DNA from: Deltaproteobacteria bacterium | Lineage (GTDB): Bacteria; Desulfobacterota; Desulfuromonadia; Desulfuromonadales; Geopsychrobacteraceae | Assembly (NCBI GenBank): GCA_024279255.1 | Contig: JAJRRT010000045.1 | Span: 1-32,898, forward strand | Length of the DNA: 32,898 nucleotides | Direction of reading: 5' to 3' | Shown here: one piece after another, positions 24,546 to 32,897 of the stretch | Layout of the letters: the number at the start of each line of letters is the position of its first letter | Numbering within the stretch: position 1 is the first letter of the stretch | The notes under the pieces: model-generated | Database searches by the model: none | Told to the model about the DNA's origin: nothing | Seen by the model: the letters and a program-made list of their open reading frames with translations, nothing else | Translations under genes and position numbers: made by a program

Positions 24546-25712
24546 TTATGGACAGACAGACTCTTTAAACGCAAACTCACCGGTATCGGTAATCTTAACC
24601 ACAACAGCACACTTGACGGGGTCGCCCTGCTCGTCAAACTTCATGCTGCCGGTAATTCCGTCAAAGCTGCTGATCGCCTCCATGCCTTTGCGAACGGCTT
24701 TACGATCCTTCTTCAGTTTGCCGGTGATTTTCCCGGCATTTTGGATTGCCAGCAGAACAACGCGGGTTGCATCCCAGGTTAAAGCCGCCACGTCATCAGG
24801 AGTGGCGCCATATTTGGCACTGAAACGATCGATAAACTCTTTAGTCGCACCAGTCGCACCAGAAGCCGCGTAATGTGTCGAGAAAGAAAGGCCATAGCAA
24901 GCCTCGCCACAGAGAGTTATCAACTCAGAAGAACCCCAAGAGTCAGAACCCATGAACTCGCCTTTGAAACCAAGCTGGCGTGATTGTGGAACAATAAGAG
25001 CGACCTGGTTGTAGTTGTCAGGGACAAAAATGAAGTCAGGCTTGGTCGCAATGATCTTGGTCAGTTGGGCCGAAAAATCCTGGTCTTTGGTGCCGTGGCT
25101 TTCGAATGCCTTAACGGTACCGGCGCCCATTTTTTTTTCGAACTCGGCCTTGAAGATTTCTGCCAGGCCCTTGGAGTAGTCGTTAGAGAGGTCATAAAGA
25201 ACTGCTGCGGTCTTGGCGCCAAAAGTCTTGACGGCATAGTTTACGGCAACCGGACCCTGGAAGGGGTCGAGGAAAGCAGCCCGGAATACCCAGGGTCGAT
25301 CGAACGTGGTATCGGGATTAGTCGACCATGGAGTGACCATAACAACGCCGTTATCATCGGCAATCTGACCAGCAGGAACTGCCTGTTTGGATGAGTTAGG
25401 GCCGATCATGGCGATGATTTCATCTTTTGTAATCAACTTAAGAGCAGTGGTAACCGCAGACTCGGCCTTTGCTTCGTTGTCCTCATAGATAAACTCGAGC
25501 ATATATTTTTTGCCGCCAACTTCGAGACCACCGGCACCGTTGATGTCGGCTTTAAGCATTTCGGCTGACTGTTTGGACATCTCACCGACCTTCGGAATGT
25601 CACCGGTCATCGGAATGTTGAAGCCGATTTTGATGGTGTCATTTGCCAGCGCGGGAAATGCCAACAGCAGGAACAGGCCGATGAAAACAAGACTCTTGAT
25701 CACTCTTTTCAT
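24546..25712 (-). CDS. livK: Branched-chain amino acid-type ABC transporter, substrate-binding protein, second operon
   Basis: Periplasmic type I binding protein, 388 aa. Signal peptide to about residue 23 (LLLAFPALA|NDTIKIGF). Family segments: GFNIPMTGDIPKVGEMSKQSAEM, IYEDNEAKAESAVTTALKL, AMIGPNSSKQAVPAGQIADDNGVVMVTPWSTNP, and AAVLYDLSNDYSKGLAEIF. It has a Cys pair (LCGEACYG, about 270) and a C-terminal Cys not found in the first-operon protein, and is clearly divergent from LivJ. The ligand may be another amino acid or small amide, although the leader suggests branched-chain control. AAGGAGAAGAAC gives an ideal ribosome binding site. Confidence 0.88.
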   Translation of the reverse strand: MKRVIKSLVFIGLFLLLAFPALANDTIKIGFNIPMTGDIPKVGEMSKQSAEMLKADINGAGGLEVGGKKYMLEFIYEDNEAKAESAVTTALKLITKDEIIAMIGPNSSKQAVPAGQIADDNGVVMVTPWSTNPDTTFDRPWVFRAAFLDPFQGPVAVNYAVKTFGAKTAAVLYDLSNDYSKGLAEIFKAEFEKKMGAGTVKAFESHGTKDQDFSAQLTKIIATKPDFIFVPDNYNQVALIVPQSRQLGFKGEFMGSDSWGSSELITLCGEACYGLSFSTHYAASGATGATKEFIDRFSAKYGATPDDVAALTWDATRVVLLAIQNAGKITGKLKKDRKAVRKGMEAISSFDGITGSMKFDEQGDPVKCAVVVKITDTGEFAFKESVCP

Positions 25713-25767
25713 GTTCTTCTCCTTGGTTGATTGGGATGGAATACTTTGCGATTAAAATGTTTGCCGA

Positions 25768-25812
25768 AAAACGTAAAAACCGCCAGTAGGTTTTTTGCCC
25801 TACATTGGCGGT
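25768..25812 (-). terminator. Intrinsic terminator in the leader of the second liv operon (attenuator)
   Basis: On the minus strand ACCGCCA (25812-25806) pairs with TGGCGGT (25785-25779) and GTAGG (25803-25799) with CCTAC (25790-25786). The two helices are separated by a 2-nt bulge and the loop is 8 nt. The hairpin is followed by TTTTTACGTTTTT. It lies after the promoter and before livK, about 65 nt from the livK ATG, so it can control entry into the operon. The neighbouring 26051-26962 gene has its own terminator at 26004-26036, so this one is not needed for it. Confidence 0.8.
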
Positions 25813-25836
25813 AGTGTCTTACATCTGGATCACATT

Positions 25837-25878
25837 TCAGTGGCAACTCCTGAGATGTAAAAGGATTTGGACTTTCAT
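25837..25878 (-). CDS. Candidate 13-aa liv leader peptide, MKVQILLHLRSCH
   Basis: ATG at 25878 to TGA at 25837, placed between the predicted promoter and the intrinsic terminator. Five of 13 codons specify branched-chain amino acids (Val3, Ile5, Leu6, Leu7, Leu9), with Ile-Leu-Leu consecutive. The codons TTA-CAT-CT are part of an 8-nt segment (25860-25853) that pairs perfectly with 25826-25819 just after the stop codon, immediately before the terminator stem. This is the order expected of ribosome-stalling attenuation. The ribosome binding site (GAGG) is 12 nt upstream, longer than ideal, and may overlap the start site, which is the main weakness. Confidence 0.5.
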   Translation of the reverse strand: MKVQILLHLRSCH

Positions 25879-25897
25879 TTTATATTTAATCCTCGCG

Positions 25898-25927
25898 AAG
25901 ATACCAATAAAACATAGACGTGGTCAA
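25898..25927 (-). promoter_or_regulatory. Promoter of the second liv operon
   Basis: On the minus strand TTGACC (25927-25922), an 18-bp spacer, and TATCTT (25903-25898), with a TGG extension before the -10. The predicted start near 25891 gives a leader of about 180 nt containing the leader ORF, an 8-bp pairing and the terminator. Confidence 0.6.
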
Positions 25928-26003
25928 AATTTATCTTGATTGGACTACATTCAAGTCTCAGGGATGCGTCTTAGCATGGCACAATCCATTTAGTTGTATA
26001 TAC

Positions 26004-26036
26004 AAAAGCCGCCTCCTGCGATGCAAGAGACGGCTT
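26004..26036 (-). terminator. Terminator of the outer-membrane protein gene
   Basis: AAGCCG (minus strand, 26036-26031) pairs with CGGCTT (26011-26006), extended by CTC/GAG and TGC/GCA pairs with mismatches, then TTTTGTATATAC. It is 14 bp after the 26051 stop. Confidence 0.75.
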
Positions 26037-26050
26037 ATTATTTCTGAATG

Positions 26051-26962
26051 CTAAAAATGATGCACAAGACGCAGTAGATAGCGATCACCCTCAGGGCGAT
26101 TCTCTGCTTGTGATTCAAAATAGGTATTGAAGAAGATATGGGTATCCTGTGACAGGCTGAAAATTGCACCGGGACCGATGGCGAAGACCTTTTCCTTGGC
26201 AGGGCTGTCACTTCCATCAGCCTGAGAGTTGCCGATCTGGTTCATGAAGTAGCCATTGAGGCCGAGGCGTAATTTTTTTGGAATAACCTCGTATGCTACT
26301 GCAAAGTTGCCATGAATAGCCTGGCCAGCTTGAGTCTCCCCTGCACCGCTACCGATAAACGGGTCATCGTTCTTGGCATTCCACAAATAATGCAGCCGCC
26401 AGGAAGTGGTCAGTTGTGGTGTGACGAACAGAGTCGCTGCCCAATAGGGATTAAAGGAAAAAAAGTTACTCCCCGGGTTCAGAGCCTTGCTGTTGTCGTA
26501 CCGTCCGGTCGGGAAGATCGTCTGCAGTTCGACCCGTTGCATGAAACGCGGACCATTTTTGCCCATGATCGGATCCCATTGCAGATAAGGTCCGACCAGA
26601 ATGTCCCCAATTCCGGTACTGTTGGCTGGCAGGTCGCTGTTGAAATCGACGATAGGTACGATTACGTCCAGACCCCATTTGCCACCCAGGAGCAGAACTT
26701 GATCAGACTGGTAGATGAGTTGATTCAGGCTGACGGTGACATCGACAGTGGCGTTGGGGGCCGGGTGGTTGGCAAGTTTGTCAGCAGAGTAATACTGAAG
26801 ATACTCGGTGAAGTACAATCCTGGCCCGGCGGGGGGGCCGCCATCAAGAAAACTGGTAAAACCAAGGTTGACCGCAGGCTGATCGTAGGCAATGACAGGA
26901 CTGGTTATTAACACAGAGAACACACAGGCAATGGACAGGATAAACAATTTACTGGTTTTCAT
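26051..26962 (-). CDS. Outer-membrane beta-barrel protein, MetA-pathway-of-phenol-degradation type
   Basis: Probable outer-membrane channel-like protein, 303 aa, with a signal peptide [25 protein letters not shown]. The sequence alternates short amphipathic strands and ends LLRLVHHF with a terminal Phe, as barrel proteins recognised by the BAM machinery do. Segments such as [29 protein letters not shown] and [27 protein letters not shown] match the family often named 'phenol degradation protein meta' or SphA-like. Uptake of a hydrophobic compound is possible but the family name should not be taken as function. ATG 26962 is preferred over the longer frame because GGGAGGT lies 4 bp upstream. 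A TATACT -10 is at 27059-27054. Confidence 0.7.
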   Translation of the reverse strand: MKTSKLFILSIACVFSVLITSPVIAYDQPAVNLGFTSFLDGGPPAGPGLYFTEYLQYYSADKLANHPAPNATVDVTVSLNQLIYQSDQVLLLGGKWGLDVIVPIVDFNSDLPANSTGIGDILVGPYLQWDPIMGKNGPRFMQRVELQTIFPTGRYDNSKALNPGSNFFSFNPYWAATLFVTPQLTTSWRLHYLWNAKNDDPFIGSGAGETQAGQAIHGNFAVAYEVIPKKLRLGLNGYFMNQIGNSQADGSDSPAKEKVFAIGPGAIFSLSQDTHIFFNTYFESQAENRPEGDRYLLRLVHHF

Positions 26963-27053
26963 CGATACCTCCCAAGGATAGATTTCAAAAAAAGAGAGCA
27001 AGGCTTATCGCCATAATTTACTGGGATCGTTGCTGATTTGTGCGAACCGGCTA

Positions 27054-27059
27054 AGTATA
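27054..27059 (-). promoter_or_regulatory. Possible -10 element for the outer-membrane protein gene
   Basis: TATACT on the minus strand, 92 bp upstream of the ATG at 26962. No recognisable -35 hexamer stands at 16-18 bp, so this is tentative. The remaining sequence from 26963 to 27139 shows nothing else I can name. Confidence 0.25.
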
Positions 27060-27139
27060 GACAGAGTCTTGGGTGAAAAGGCCAACAAAAATTTCAGGAT
27101 TGAACTAACTGCAAACGTCACGCTGGGGTTAGCAAATAT

Positions 27140-27200
27140 AAAAAGGGGTCCGCACTCAATTATTTACCAGCGGTAAATAATTGAGTGCGGACCCCTTTTT
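27140..27200. repeat. Perfect 29-bp-arm palindrome (REP/RAYT-like), also usable as bidirectional terminator
   Basis: Arms at 27140-27168 and 27172-27200 are exact reverse complements with a 3-nt loop (AGC). The outer ends are AAAAAGGGGTC and GACCCCTTTTT. The inner part contains CGCACTCAATTATTT. It lies 55 bp after the sulP stop. The AAAAGGGGTC end is familiar from palindromes found near IS200-like REP-associated transposases in many genomes. No transposase is in this window, so the copy would be mobilised in trans or be a relic. With A5 and T5 at its ends it would also terminate transcription from either side. Confidence 0.7.
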
Positions 27201-27254
27201 GATTCGGGAAGTTGTACGTGCGTCAAACGTTGAACAGGCGCTCAGGTCGTCCTG

Positions 27255-28784
27255 TTATGCCAACTCGTCGACCGCCACCCGGTAGCGTGGATCTTCAATA
27301 ACATTGACTTCGATCATACTGCCTGCATTGTCGAGCAGTGATCGGCATTCGGCACTCAAGTGTTTGAGTCGTAGTTTTTTGCCTTGTCCCAGGTAGCGTT
27401 CAGTGAGGCTATTCACTGCTTCAAGGCCCGAATGGTCGCAGACCCGTGAGCCGCGGAAGTCGATTACGACTTCATCGGGGTCTTCGGCTGGTGTGAACTG
27501 GTCATGAAAGGAGCGGACCGATCCAAAAAAGAGAGGTCCATTCAGTCGGTAAATCTTGGTTCCGATCTCGTCAATGGAGATTTCGGAGTAGATACGCCGC
27601 GCATTTTGCCAGGCGAAGACCAGCGCTGAAACGATTACGCCGACAGCGACAGCAACAGCCAGGTCTGTGAAAACAGTGACTGCTGAAACCAGTACCAGCA
27701 CCAGGGCATCACTTAAGGGGATCTTGTGTAGAATCCGCAGACTCGACCAGGCAAATGTGCCGACCACCACCATGAACATCACGCCGATCAGTGCAGCCAG
27801 CGGGATCATTTCGATTAAACCTGAGGCGAAGACGATAAAGCAGAGCAGGCAGAGGGCCGCAGTTATACCTGAGAGGCGGCCACGACCGCCGGAGTTAATG
27901 TTGATGATGCTTTGGCCGATCATCGCGCAACCGCCCATGCCACCGAAGAAGCCGGTAACGACGTTGGCAACTCCCTGTCCGATACATTCACGGTTGCCGC
28001 GGCCACGAGTTTCAGTGACCTCATCAATCAGAGTCAGGGTCATCAGTGACTCAATCAGGCCGATGGCCGCAAGGATCATCGAGTAGGGGAATATGATTAA
28101 AAGGCTATCCAACGACAGTGGAACCATCGGGATGTGAAAGGAGGGGAGTCCACCGGCGACCGATGCGAGATCGCCGACGGTGCGGGTGTCGAGGTTGAAA
28201 CCATGAACCAGTGCGGTGACCACGATGATTGCCGCCAGCGCCGAAGGGAAAGCTAAAGTCAGTTTTGGGAGGAATGCCATGATTGCCATGGTGAGTGCGA
28301 CAAGACCGAGAATCAGGAAAAGACTCGGGCCCTGCATCCATTGCATAACCCCGTTGGCATCGGCGACTTTGAACTGGCCGAGTTGAGCAAGAAAGATGAT
28401 AATCGCCAGGCCGTTAACAAATCCGAGCATGACCGGATGTGGGATCAGGCGGATAAATTTACCAAGACGCAAAACCCCGGCGCTGACCTGAATGATCCCC
28501 ATCAACACGACCGCCGCGAACAGGTATTCGACGCCATGATCGGCAACAAGAGACACCATAACGACAGCAAGCGCACCCGTAGCGCCGGAGATCATCCCCG
28601 GACGACCGCCAATGACGGCAGTGATCAGGCCGACCATGAATGCGGCGTAAAGACCGACCAGAGGTTCGACTCCGGCGACAAAGGCGAAGGCGACAGCCTC
28701 AGGCACCAGGGCCAAAGCGACGGTCAGACCAGAGAGCAGGTCATCTTTATATGAGGTACTTTTTCTAACAAGAAATTCGAACAT
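27255..28784 (-). CDS. SulP/SLC26-family anion transporter with STAS domain
   Basis: Inner-membrane transporter, 509 aa. About twelve hydrophobic segments (20-390) carry the family motifs: [69 protein letters not shown], and [27 protein letters not shown] cytoplasmic STAS domain (about 405-505) contains [19 protein letters not shown]. The substrate may be sulfate, bicarbonate or another anion; the sequence does not decide. ATG 28784 is chosen over the in-frame TTG at 28787 because AAGGA lies 7 bp upstream of the ATG. It is a single-gene unit with a strong promoter and a palindrome downstream. Confidence 0.9.
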   Translation of the reverse strand: MFEFLVRKSTSYKDDLLSGLTVALALVPEAVAFAFVAGVEPLVGLYAAFMVGLITAVIGGRPGMISGATGALAVVMVSLVADHGVEYLFAAVVLMGIIQVSAGVLRLGKFIRLIPHPVMLGFVNGLAIIIFLAQLGQFKVADANGVMQWMQGPSLFLILGLVALTMAIMAFLPKLTLAFPSALAAIIVVTALVHGFNLDTRTVGDLASVAGGLPSFHIPMVPLSLDSLLIIFPYSMILAAIGLIESLMTLTLIDEVTETRGRGNRECIGQGVANVVTGFFGGMGGCAMIGQSIININSGGRGRLSGITAALCLLCFIVFASGLIEMIPLAALIGVMFMVVVGTFAWSSLRILHKIPLSDALVLVLVSAVTVFTDLAVAVAVGVIVSALVFAWQNARRIYSEISIDEIGTKIYRLNGPLFFGSVRSFHDQFTPAEDPDEVVIDFRGSRVCDHSGLEAVNSLTERYLGQGKKLRLKHLSAECRSLLDNAGSMIEVNVIEDPRYRVAVDELA

Positions 28785-28839
28785 CAACTATTCCTTAAGC
28801 GGGGAGATTAAACTGGATGTAACGAGGCAAAAGACGCAG

Positions 28840-28868
28840 ACTATAGTCGTCCTCTGTGCTGGAGGCAA
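28840..28868 (-). promoter_or_regulatory. Promoter of the SulP gene
   Basis: On the minus strand TTGCCT (28868-28863), a 17-bp spacer, and TATAGT (28845-28840). The predicted leader is about 50 nt. Confidence 0.65.
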
Positions 28869-28950
28869 GTTATAAAAGCTCTATGATGTCGTGATCAGAT
28901 AATGATTGAAGAATCAGGGGTGATGTCGCGTGTTTTGTTATGGTACTTTT

Positions 28951-28979
28951 TTGAAAAGATGGTGTTTTCCCGGTTTATT
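28951..28979 (+). promoter_or_regulatory. Promoter of the GIY-YIG gene
   Basis: TTGAAA (28951-28956), a 17-bp spacer, and TTTATT (28974-28979). The leader would be about 22 nt and includes GAGG 8 bp before the ATG. Confidence 0.5.
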
Positions 28980-29008
28980 TAATGGCTTGTTAGAATGAGG
29001 ATTTTGAT

Positions 29009-29299
29009 ATGAACTGGCAGGTCTATATGATCCTCTGTGTGGATGATTCTCTTTATACCGGGATTACGACTAACGTTGATCGGCGGTTTGCACAACATGT
29101 TGCAGGGAGAGGAGCCAGGTACTTTCGTGGTCATACGCCTCTTCGACTGGTTTACCTTGAGGAAGGGCATGATCGCAGCAGTGCGAGCAAACGGGAGGCC
29201 GAGATAAAAAAATTGCGTCCCGTGGATAAGCGGGGCTTGCTGGTTATGCCGGTTAATCGGCTTCGGGAAATCGCGATCATTCGTGCTGTCGAGAACTAA
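29009..29299 (+). CDS. GIY-YIG nuclease-like protein, UPF0213 (YhbQ) family
   Basis: 96 aa, a bare GIY-YIG domain. Motif positions: VYMILC (GIY equivalent, 5-10), SLYTGIT (YIG equivalent, 14-20), the conserved Arg in DRRFAQH (R25 or R26) with His30, and the Glu in SKREAEIKKL at about 63-65. Close in length and pattern to E. coli YhbQ, whose biological role is not settled; some relatives nick or degrade DNA. A bidirectional terminator separates it from the converging pseudokinase gene. Confidence 0.85.
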   Translation: MNWQVYMILCVDDSLYTGITTNVDRRFAQHVAGRGARYFRGHTPLRLVYLEEGHDRSSASKREAEIKKLRPVDKRGLLVMPVNRLREIAIIRAVEN

Positions 29300-29300
29300 C

Positions 29301-29342
29301 CACAAAAAAAGGCTCTGCGACAAGTTTGCCGGTTTTTTTGTG
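29301..29342. terminator. Bidirectional terminator between converging genes
   Basis: CACAAAAAAA-GGC and GCC-GG-TTTTTTTGTG pair with a 2-nt bulge around an AT/GC mixed loop, giving a T7 tract on the plus strand and a T7 tract on the minus strand. It serves the GIY-YIG gene and the 29356 gene. Confidence 0.7.
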
Positions 29343-29355
29343 ATTTCGGGTGAGA

Positions 29356-31296
29356 TTACCCCCCGATCATATCGTTGCTCGCCCCGATGCTGTAGGTCGC
29401 CCCAAGAGAACGTTCCATCAGGATTCGCCATTTTCCGTTCTCTTTGACCAAATTGAGGGATTTCATGATTTCGTCTTGATAATAGTTTGAGCTGTAACTC
29501 TGCTTCAATTTCACCTGGACAAGGTCTTTGCCTACAGAACGCAGTTGCAGGTCGTGCAATATAACTTTGATCCATTGCGGCCGGGTGAGACGAGAGCGGC
29601 GCATAGAACGCCACTCTTCCTGAGTCTGTCCGGGTTCAGGACGGTACTCGGAGCTATAGTAGGAAAAGTAACTGCCCTGGTCTTGGTTTGACCAGGCATT
29701 GGCCCAATTTTGTACGACATTTAATATAACCTGATCACTATCTGAATCTGTTTGTCCTGTTTCAGATACCCTGTCAAATTCGTGCCCGATCGACAGCCAG
29801 TTTTCTGATCCCATTTTTACAAGCTCTATCTGCTCTGATTCTGCTTCAGCAGGAGATGGCAGCGTAACATTGACACTTGGTGCCTGGAGATTCCGAGTGT
29901 CTGCCAGAAGTGTCTCTGGGGCTAATATGACAGGGATTGCTGTTGTTGCATCAAACTCACCACCGATCGGCCACCAGAGCTCTGCCTCTTCCTGAGTCGG
30001 TGAATCTTGAACGGTCAATTTGAGTTCGGCAACTTCTGGATGGTTGCCAACTGTTGTCAGCTGAGGTGCCGTGGCTGGCGTCAATAAAGGTGCAGTGTTT
30101 TCTGGAGAACTCTGTGCTTGAAGTTTGTTTTGTGGTGCCGCCTGGTTGAAATGATAGTACCCACTGGTTAGAAGGGATCCGACTAAAAGGCCACCAACCA
30201 TCCAGACCGCCTGATTCCAACGCGTTTGGCGTTGCCCTGTCGTTTGGAAGGCCGCCATCTTGAGTCTATTTTTTGCGTCGGTTTCAGCTTTTTGTGCAGC
30301 TTTTAGTGCTTCAGCCCCTGCCGTAAGTTTGAGCTCGGTCGTCTTCTTATAAGTGGAGGCCCTGCGCAAGACTTCCTGAAGTTTGCTTTTCTCCGCAACT
30401 AAGCGGCGGATTTCACCTTTGGCATAAACCTCTTCCTTTATTTCCAATTGCCGTTGAGATGGAGTGACGAACGGTTTCAGTGTTTTACAGACAGTGCTTG
30501 CCGAAGGGATGTGCTTTTGTTCAACATACTCAACATATTCGTCGATTCCCACTTCAGAGCCCAGGACCGATAATTCAATAAGGCGTTTTTGAAGTTCATC
30601 GAAATTGTTGATTTCCCGCTCGCTCTCACCGAGAAGGTCTGTCACCAGAGCAAATAACAACTCACTATGAGATTGTCTGATGATGGCTGTTGATACCGCA
30701 TCCGGCTTGGCGCCTGGCCCGAGTAACAGCTTGATCAGGATCTCACCCAGGCTCTTTAGTGTTTCAATCCTGAGGCCTTCTGGTGCCAATGAACTGATCT
30801 TGTTATTGCTTTGCTTTAATCCTTCAATCGTCACAGATATCCCAAAGTCGGTGATAACTGCATGACCGTCGTTTGAGAAGAAGATATCTTTTAACGCCAA
30901 TTTTCCGTGCTCAAAACCCTCGTTGTAGGCGTAAGCCAAACCGCTGCTGAGTTGCAGGATGATCCGCAACCCTTTGCCAATGTTCATTGGTTGTGATAGC
31001 TGATCTGCCAGACTGCCACCTGTGTAAAATGCTCTGGTGAAGTAGCAGGTTTCGCCTTCAATTCCGTTGTCATATATGGGAGCTATGGCGGGGTGTTCAA
31101 GCTCTGAGATCGATTCCAGATATGGATTAAGGCGATTCAGATTTTCATGACCGCCAACCGCCAACGGGCTAACAAGTTTGATGACCACATCACGGTCAAA
31201 GAAAGGATCTTCAGCCTTACAACTGGCAGTCGTTTCGTCAATTGCCAACTGTTCCTGAATGACATAAAGTCCAAATTGTCGATCTATTTTCAGCAC
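29356..31296 (-). CDS. Membrane-anchored pseudokinase with C-terminal NTF2-like domain
   Basis: 646 aa, starting with GTG after GGAG (9-nt spacing). Residues about 8-245 follow the Ser/Thr kinase fold: K40 in VVIK and D150-F-G-152 in ITDFGIS are kept. The catalytic loop reads HGKLALKDIFF (130-140) where kinases have HRDLKPxN, so the catalytic Asp is Lys and the metal-binding Asn is Asp. The glycine-rich loop is absent. It is therefore probably a catalytically dead kinase that may still bind nucleotide. A charged coiled coil (about 283-345) precedes one membrane segment (363-381). The periplasmic part has a low-complexity linker with two W-x-I-G-x-E-F-D motifs (442-449, 500-508), then an NTF2/SnoaL-like domain (520-632) of the kind seen in Cds6-type proteins. 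Partner unknown. Confidence 0.75.
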   Translation of the reverse strand: MLKIDRQFGLYVIQEQLAIDETTASCKAEDPFFDRDVVIKLVSPLAVGGHENLNRLNPYLESISELEHPAIAPIYDNGIEGETCYFTRAFYTGGSLADQLSQPMNIGKGLRIILQLSSGLAYAYNEGFEHGKLALKDIFFSNDGHAVITDFGISVTIEGLKQSNNKISSLAPEGLRIETLKSLGEILIKLLLGPGAKPDAVSTAIIRQSHSELLFALVTDLLGESEREINNFDELQKRLIELSVLGSEVGIDEYVEYVEQKHIPSASTVCKTLKPFVTPSQRQLEIKEEVYAKGEIRRLVAEKSKLQEVLRRASTYKKTTELKLTAGAEALKAAQKAETDAKNRLKMAAFQTTGQRQTRWNQAVWMVGGLLVGSLLTSGYYHFNQAAPQNKLQAQSSPENTAPLLTPATAPQLTTVGNHPEVAELKLTVQDSPTQEEAELWWPIGGEFDATTAIPVILAPETLLADTRNLQAPSVNVTLPSPAEAESEQIELVKMGSENWLSIGHEFDRVSETGQTDSDSDQVILNVVQNWANAWSNQDQGSYFSYYSSEYRPEPGQTQEEWRSMRRSRLTRPQWIKVILHDLQLRSVGKDLVQVKLKQSYSSNYYQDEIMKSLNLVKENGKWRILMERSLGATYSIGASNDMIGG

Positions 31297-31410
31297 TATT
31301 AATCTCTCCGTTTTCTACGGTTTTTTACATTGTAATCTTTTAGCTTTAGAGATTCTAGCAATATTTATTCCAGCATTCTAATCTTGTGTTTTTCACAATT
31401 GACTGGCGGC

Positions 31411-32634
31411 TTACAGCTTTTGTGTAGATCTGATTTTTGGTTTCTTTGGTTTCTTTGGTTTCTTGGGGCGCTGCTTCATCTGACGAGTCAATGGAACCTT
31501 ATGGGCCGGATCGAAGTCAGGCTCTATTTCTCGAAAAAGAGTCTGGCCGATCAGGGTCTCGATACTCGCAAGCAGTTTGACCTCGTCGGCACAGACCAGA
31601 GAGATTGCCGTTCCTTCTGAATCCGCGCGCCCGGTTCGGCCGATGCGATGGACATAGTTTTCTGAAATTTTCGGCAGGTCGAAATTAACAACCAGTGGGA
31701 GACCATCGATGTCGATACCACGCGCTGCCAGGTCTGTTGCAACCAGAACGTTGATTTTATCTGATTTAAAGTTGTTAAGCGCGCGCGTACGAACAGCCTG
31801 ACTTTTGTCCCCATGGAGAGCTTCAGCTGAAATGCCGTCGCGGACTAATTTTTTAACCAGATTGTCCGCGCCGTTTTTAGTTCGCATGAAAACAAGGACG
31901 TTTTGCCAACCTTTTTTACGAATTAAATGGCTAAGAAGGGCAGACTTCTTTTCTTTGTCAACTGCATAGGCGCACTGTTGAACTGTTGTAGCCGCAAGCT
32001 GTTGCGGACTTATATTGATCATGGTCGGTTTCTTAAGCAGGTCAGCTGTAAGTGTCTGGATATCATCTGAAAAGGTTGCCGAAAAAAGCAGATTTTGTCG
32101 CTTTTGTGGCAGTAAAGTGAGAATTTTATGAATATCGTTGGCAAAACCCAGACCAAGCATTCGGTCGGCTTCATCAAGGATTAAAGTTTCAACTTGATAA
32201 AATTTGATAGCGTTTTGACTGAACAGATCGAGCAAGCGCCCTGGCGTCGCTACCAGAATATCGGTACCACTGCGCAGCTTCATCATCTGCGGGTTGATCT
32301 TTACCCCGCCATAGACAACGCTCGATTTTAAGGAAAAATACTTCCCATAGGTCGTCACAGCTGCGGCGACCTGTATTGCCAATTCACGAGTCGGTGTTAG
32401 CACCAGGGCACGAACGTGGTTCGGTTTGACCTTGGGTCCGCCGGAAAGCAACTGCAGCAATGGCAGGACAAAACTGGCGGTTTTTCCGGTGCCCGTTTGT
32501 GCCACGGCCATTACATCACTACCGGTAAGAACGGCGGGAATCGCTTTGACTTGCACCGGTGTCGGACTGAGGTACCCGACTTCTTTGGTCACACGGAGAA
32601 TGGGCTCAGAGAGGCCAAGGGATGAAAATGACAT
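31411..32634 (-). CDS. rhlE: DEAD-box ATP-dependent RNA helicase, RhlE type
   Basis: RNA helicase of 407 aa acting on structured RNA in ribosome assembly or mRNA decay. Motifs in order: F-aromatic/Q motif (SFSSLGL, PTPVQ), I AQTGTGKT (45-52), Ia PTRELA, Ib TPGR, II DEAD (154-157), III SAT (185-187), then in domain 2 [12 protein letters not shown] and HRIGRTGR. The N-terminus and lack of a long extension place it in the RhlE group. The C-terminus is a short basic tail made of KKP repeats ([19 protein letters not shown]), likely to bind RNA. The gene lies 44 bp after the preceding small ORF. Helicases of this group often cooperate with RNase E, whose gene is at the other end of the window; no physical linkage is implied. 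Confidence 0.9.
   Translation of the reverse strand: MSFSSLGLSEPILRVTKEVGYLSPTPVQVKAIPAVLTGSDVMAVAQTGTGKTASFVLPLLQLLSGGPKVKPNHVRALVLTPTRELAIQVAAAVTTYGKYFSLKSSVVYGGVKINPQMMKLRSGTDILVATPGRLLDLFSQNAIKFYQVETLILDEADRMLGLGFANDIHKILTLLPQKRQNLLFSATFSDDIQTLTADLLKKPTMINISPQQLAATTVQQCAYAVDKEKKSALLSHLIRKKGWQNVLVFMRTKNGADNLVKKLVRDGISAEALHGDKSQAVRTRALNNFKSDKINVLVATDLAARGIDIDGLPLVVNFDLPKISENYVHRIGRTGRADSEGTAISLVCADEVKLLASIETLIGQTLFREIEPDFDPAHKVPLTRQMKQRPKKPKKPKKPKIRSTQKL
31436..31462. repeat. Three tandem 9-bp units coding for the KKP repeats of the helicase tail
   Basis: TTTGGTTTC is repeated three times without error on the plus strand, giving Lys-Lys-Pro units in the helicase frame on the minus strand. 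The exact nucleotide identity suggests recent slippage. Copy number changes would stay in frame. Confidence 0.8.
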
Positions 32635-32678
32635 AATTCCGTTTCTGTTCAGCTGTTGAGGGCCAGGAGAAGAGGGCT

Positions 32679-32897
32679 CTATACCTTGCGCTTGTTACCT
32701 GGATCCTGAATCGCCTGTGCTGCAAGTTTCAGAACCTGGTCCAGTGGCAGCCGCGTGTGGGTTTTAGCCAGAAATCCGTTGGCATGCACGAAGCGGATCT
32801 CGGGATGATCGGCGATCTCCAGAAAATTCACCGCAGCGTGGTCATCAAGTCGCAGCAACTCCCAACCCGCACCGCGCACCGATGGGGTAATACTCAT
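32679..32897 (-). CDS. Short unknown protein, possibly partial at the window edge
   Basis: 72 aa from an ATG at 32897. Because the window ends one base further on, the true start may lie outside. The sequence ([47 protein letters not shown] split by eye into strands and helices) shows no signal peptide, membrane segment or motif I recognise. The end is basic (DPGNKRKV). It is on the same strand as the helicase, 44 bp upstream, and may share its transcript. Confidence 0.45.
   Translation of the reverse strand: MSITPSVRGAGWELLRLDDHAAVNFLEIADHPEIRFVHANGFLAKTHTRLPLDQVLKLAAQAIQDPGNKRKV

Noticed and set aside
25779..25900. T-box riboswitch in the liv leader
   Set aside because: There is no AGGGTGGNACCGCG box or specifier-loop arrangement; the ACCGCC seen is one arm of the terminator.
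25880..25912. Alternative leader peptide MFYWYLRED on the minus strand
   Set aside because: Its start lies within the promoter spacer and it overlaps the -10, so it would not be transcribed from that promoter.
26312..26911. 199-aa open frame on the plus strand inside the outer-membrane protein gene
   Set aside because: Shadow frame of a gene with a signal peptide, ribosome binding site and barrel-like pattern on the other strand.
28979..29614. 211-aa open frame on the minus strand over the GIY-YIG gene
   Set aside because: It lies antisense to a clear GIY-YIG domain and crosses the terminator; its translation shows no domain or ribosome binding site.
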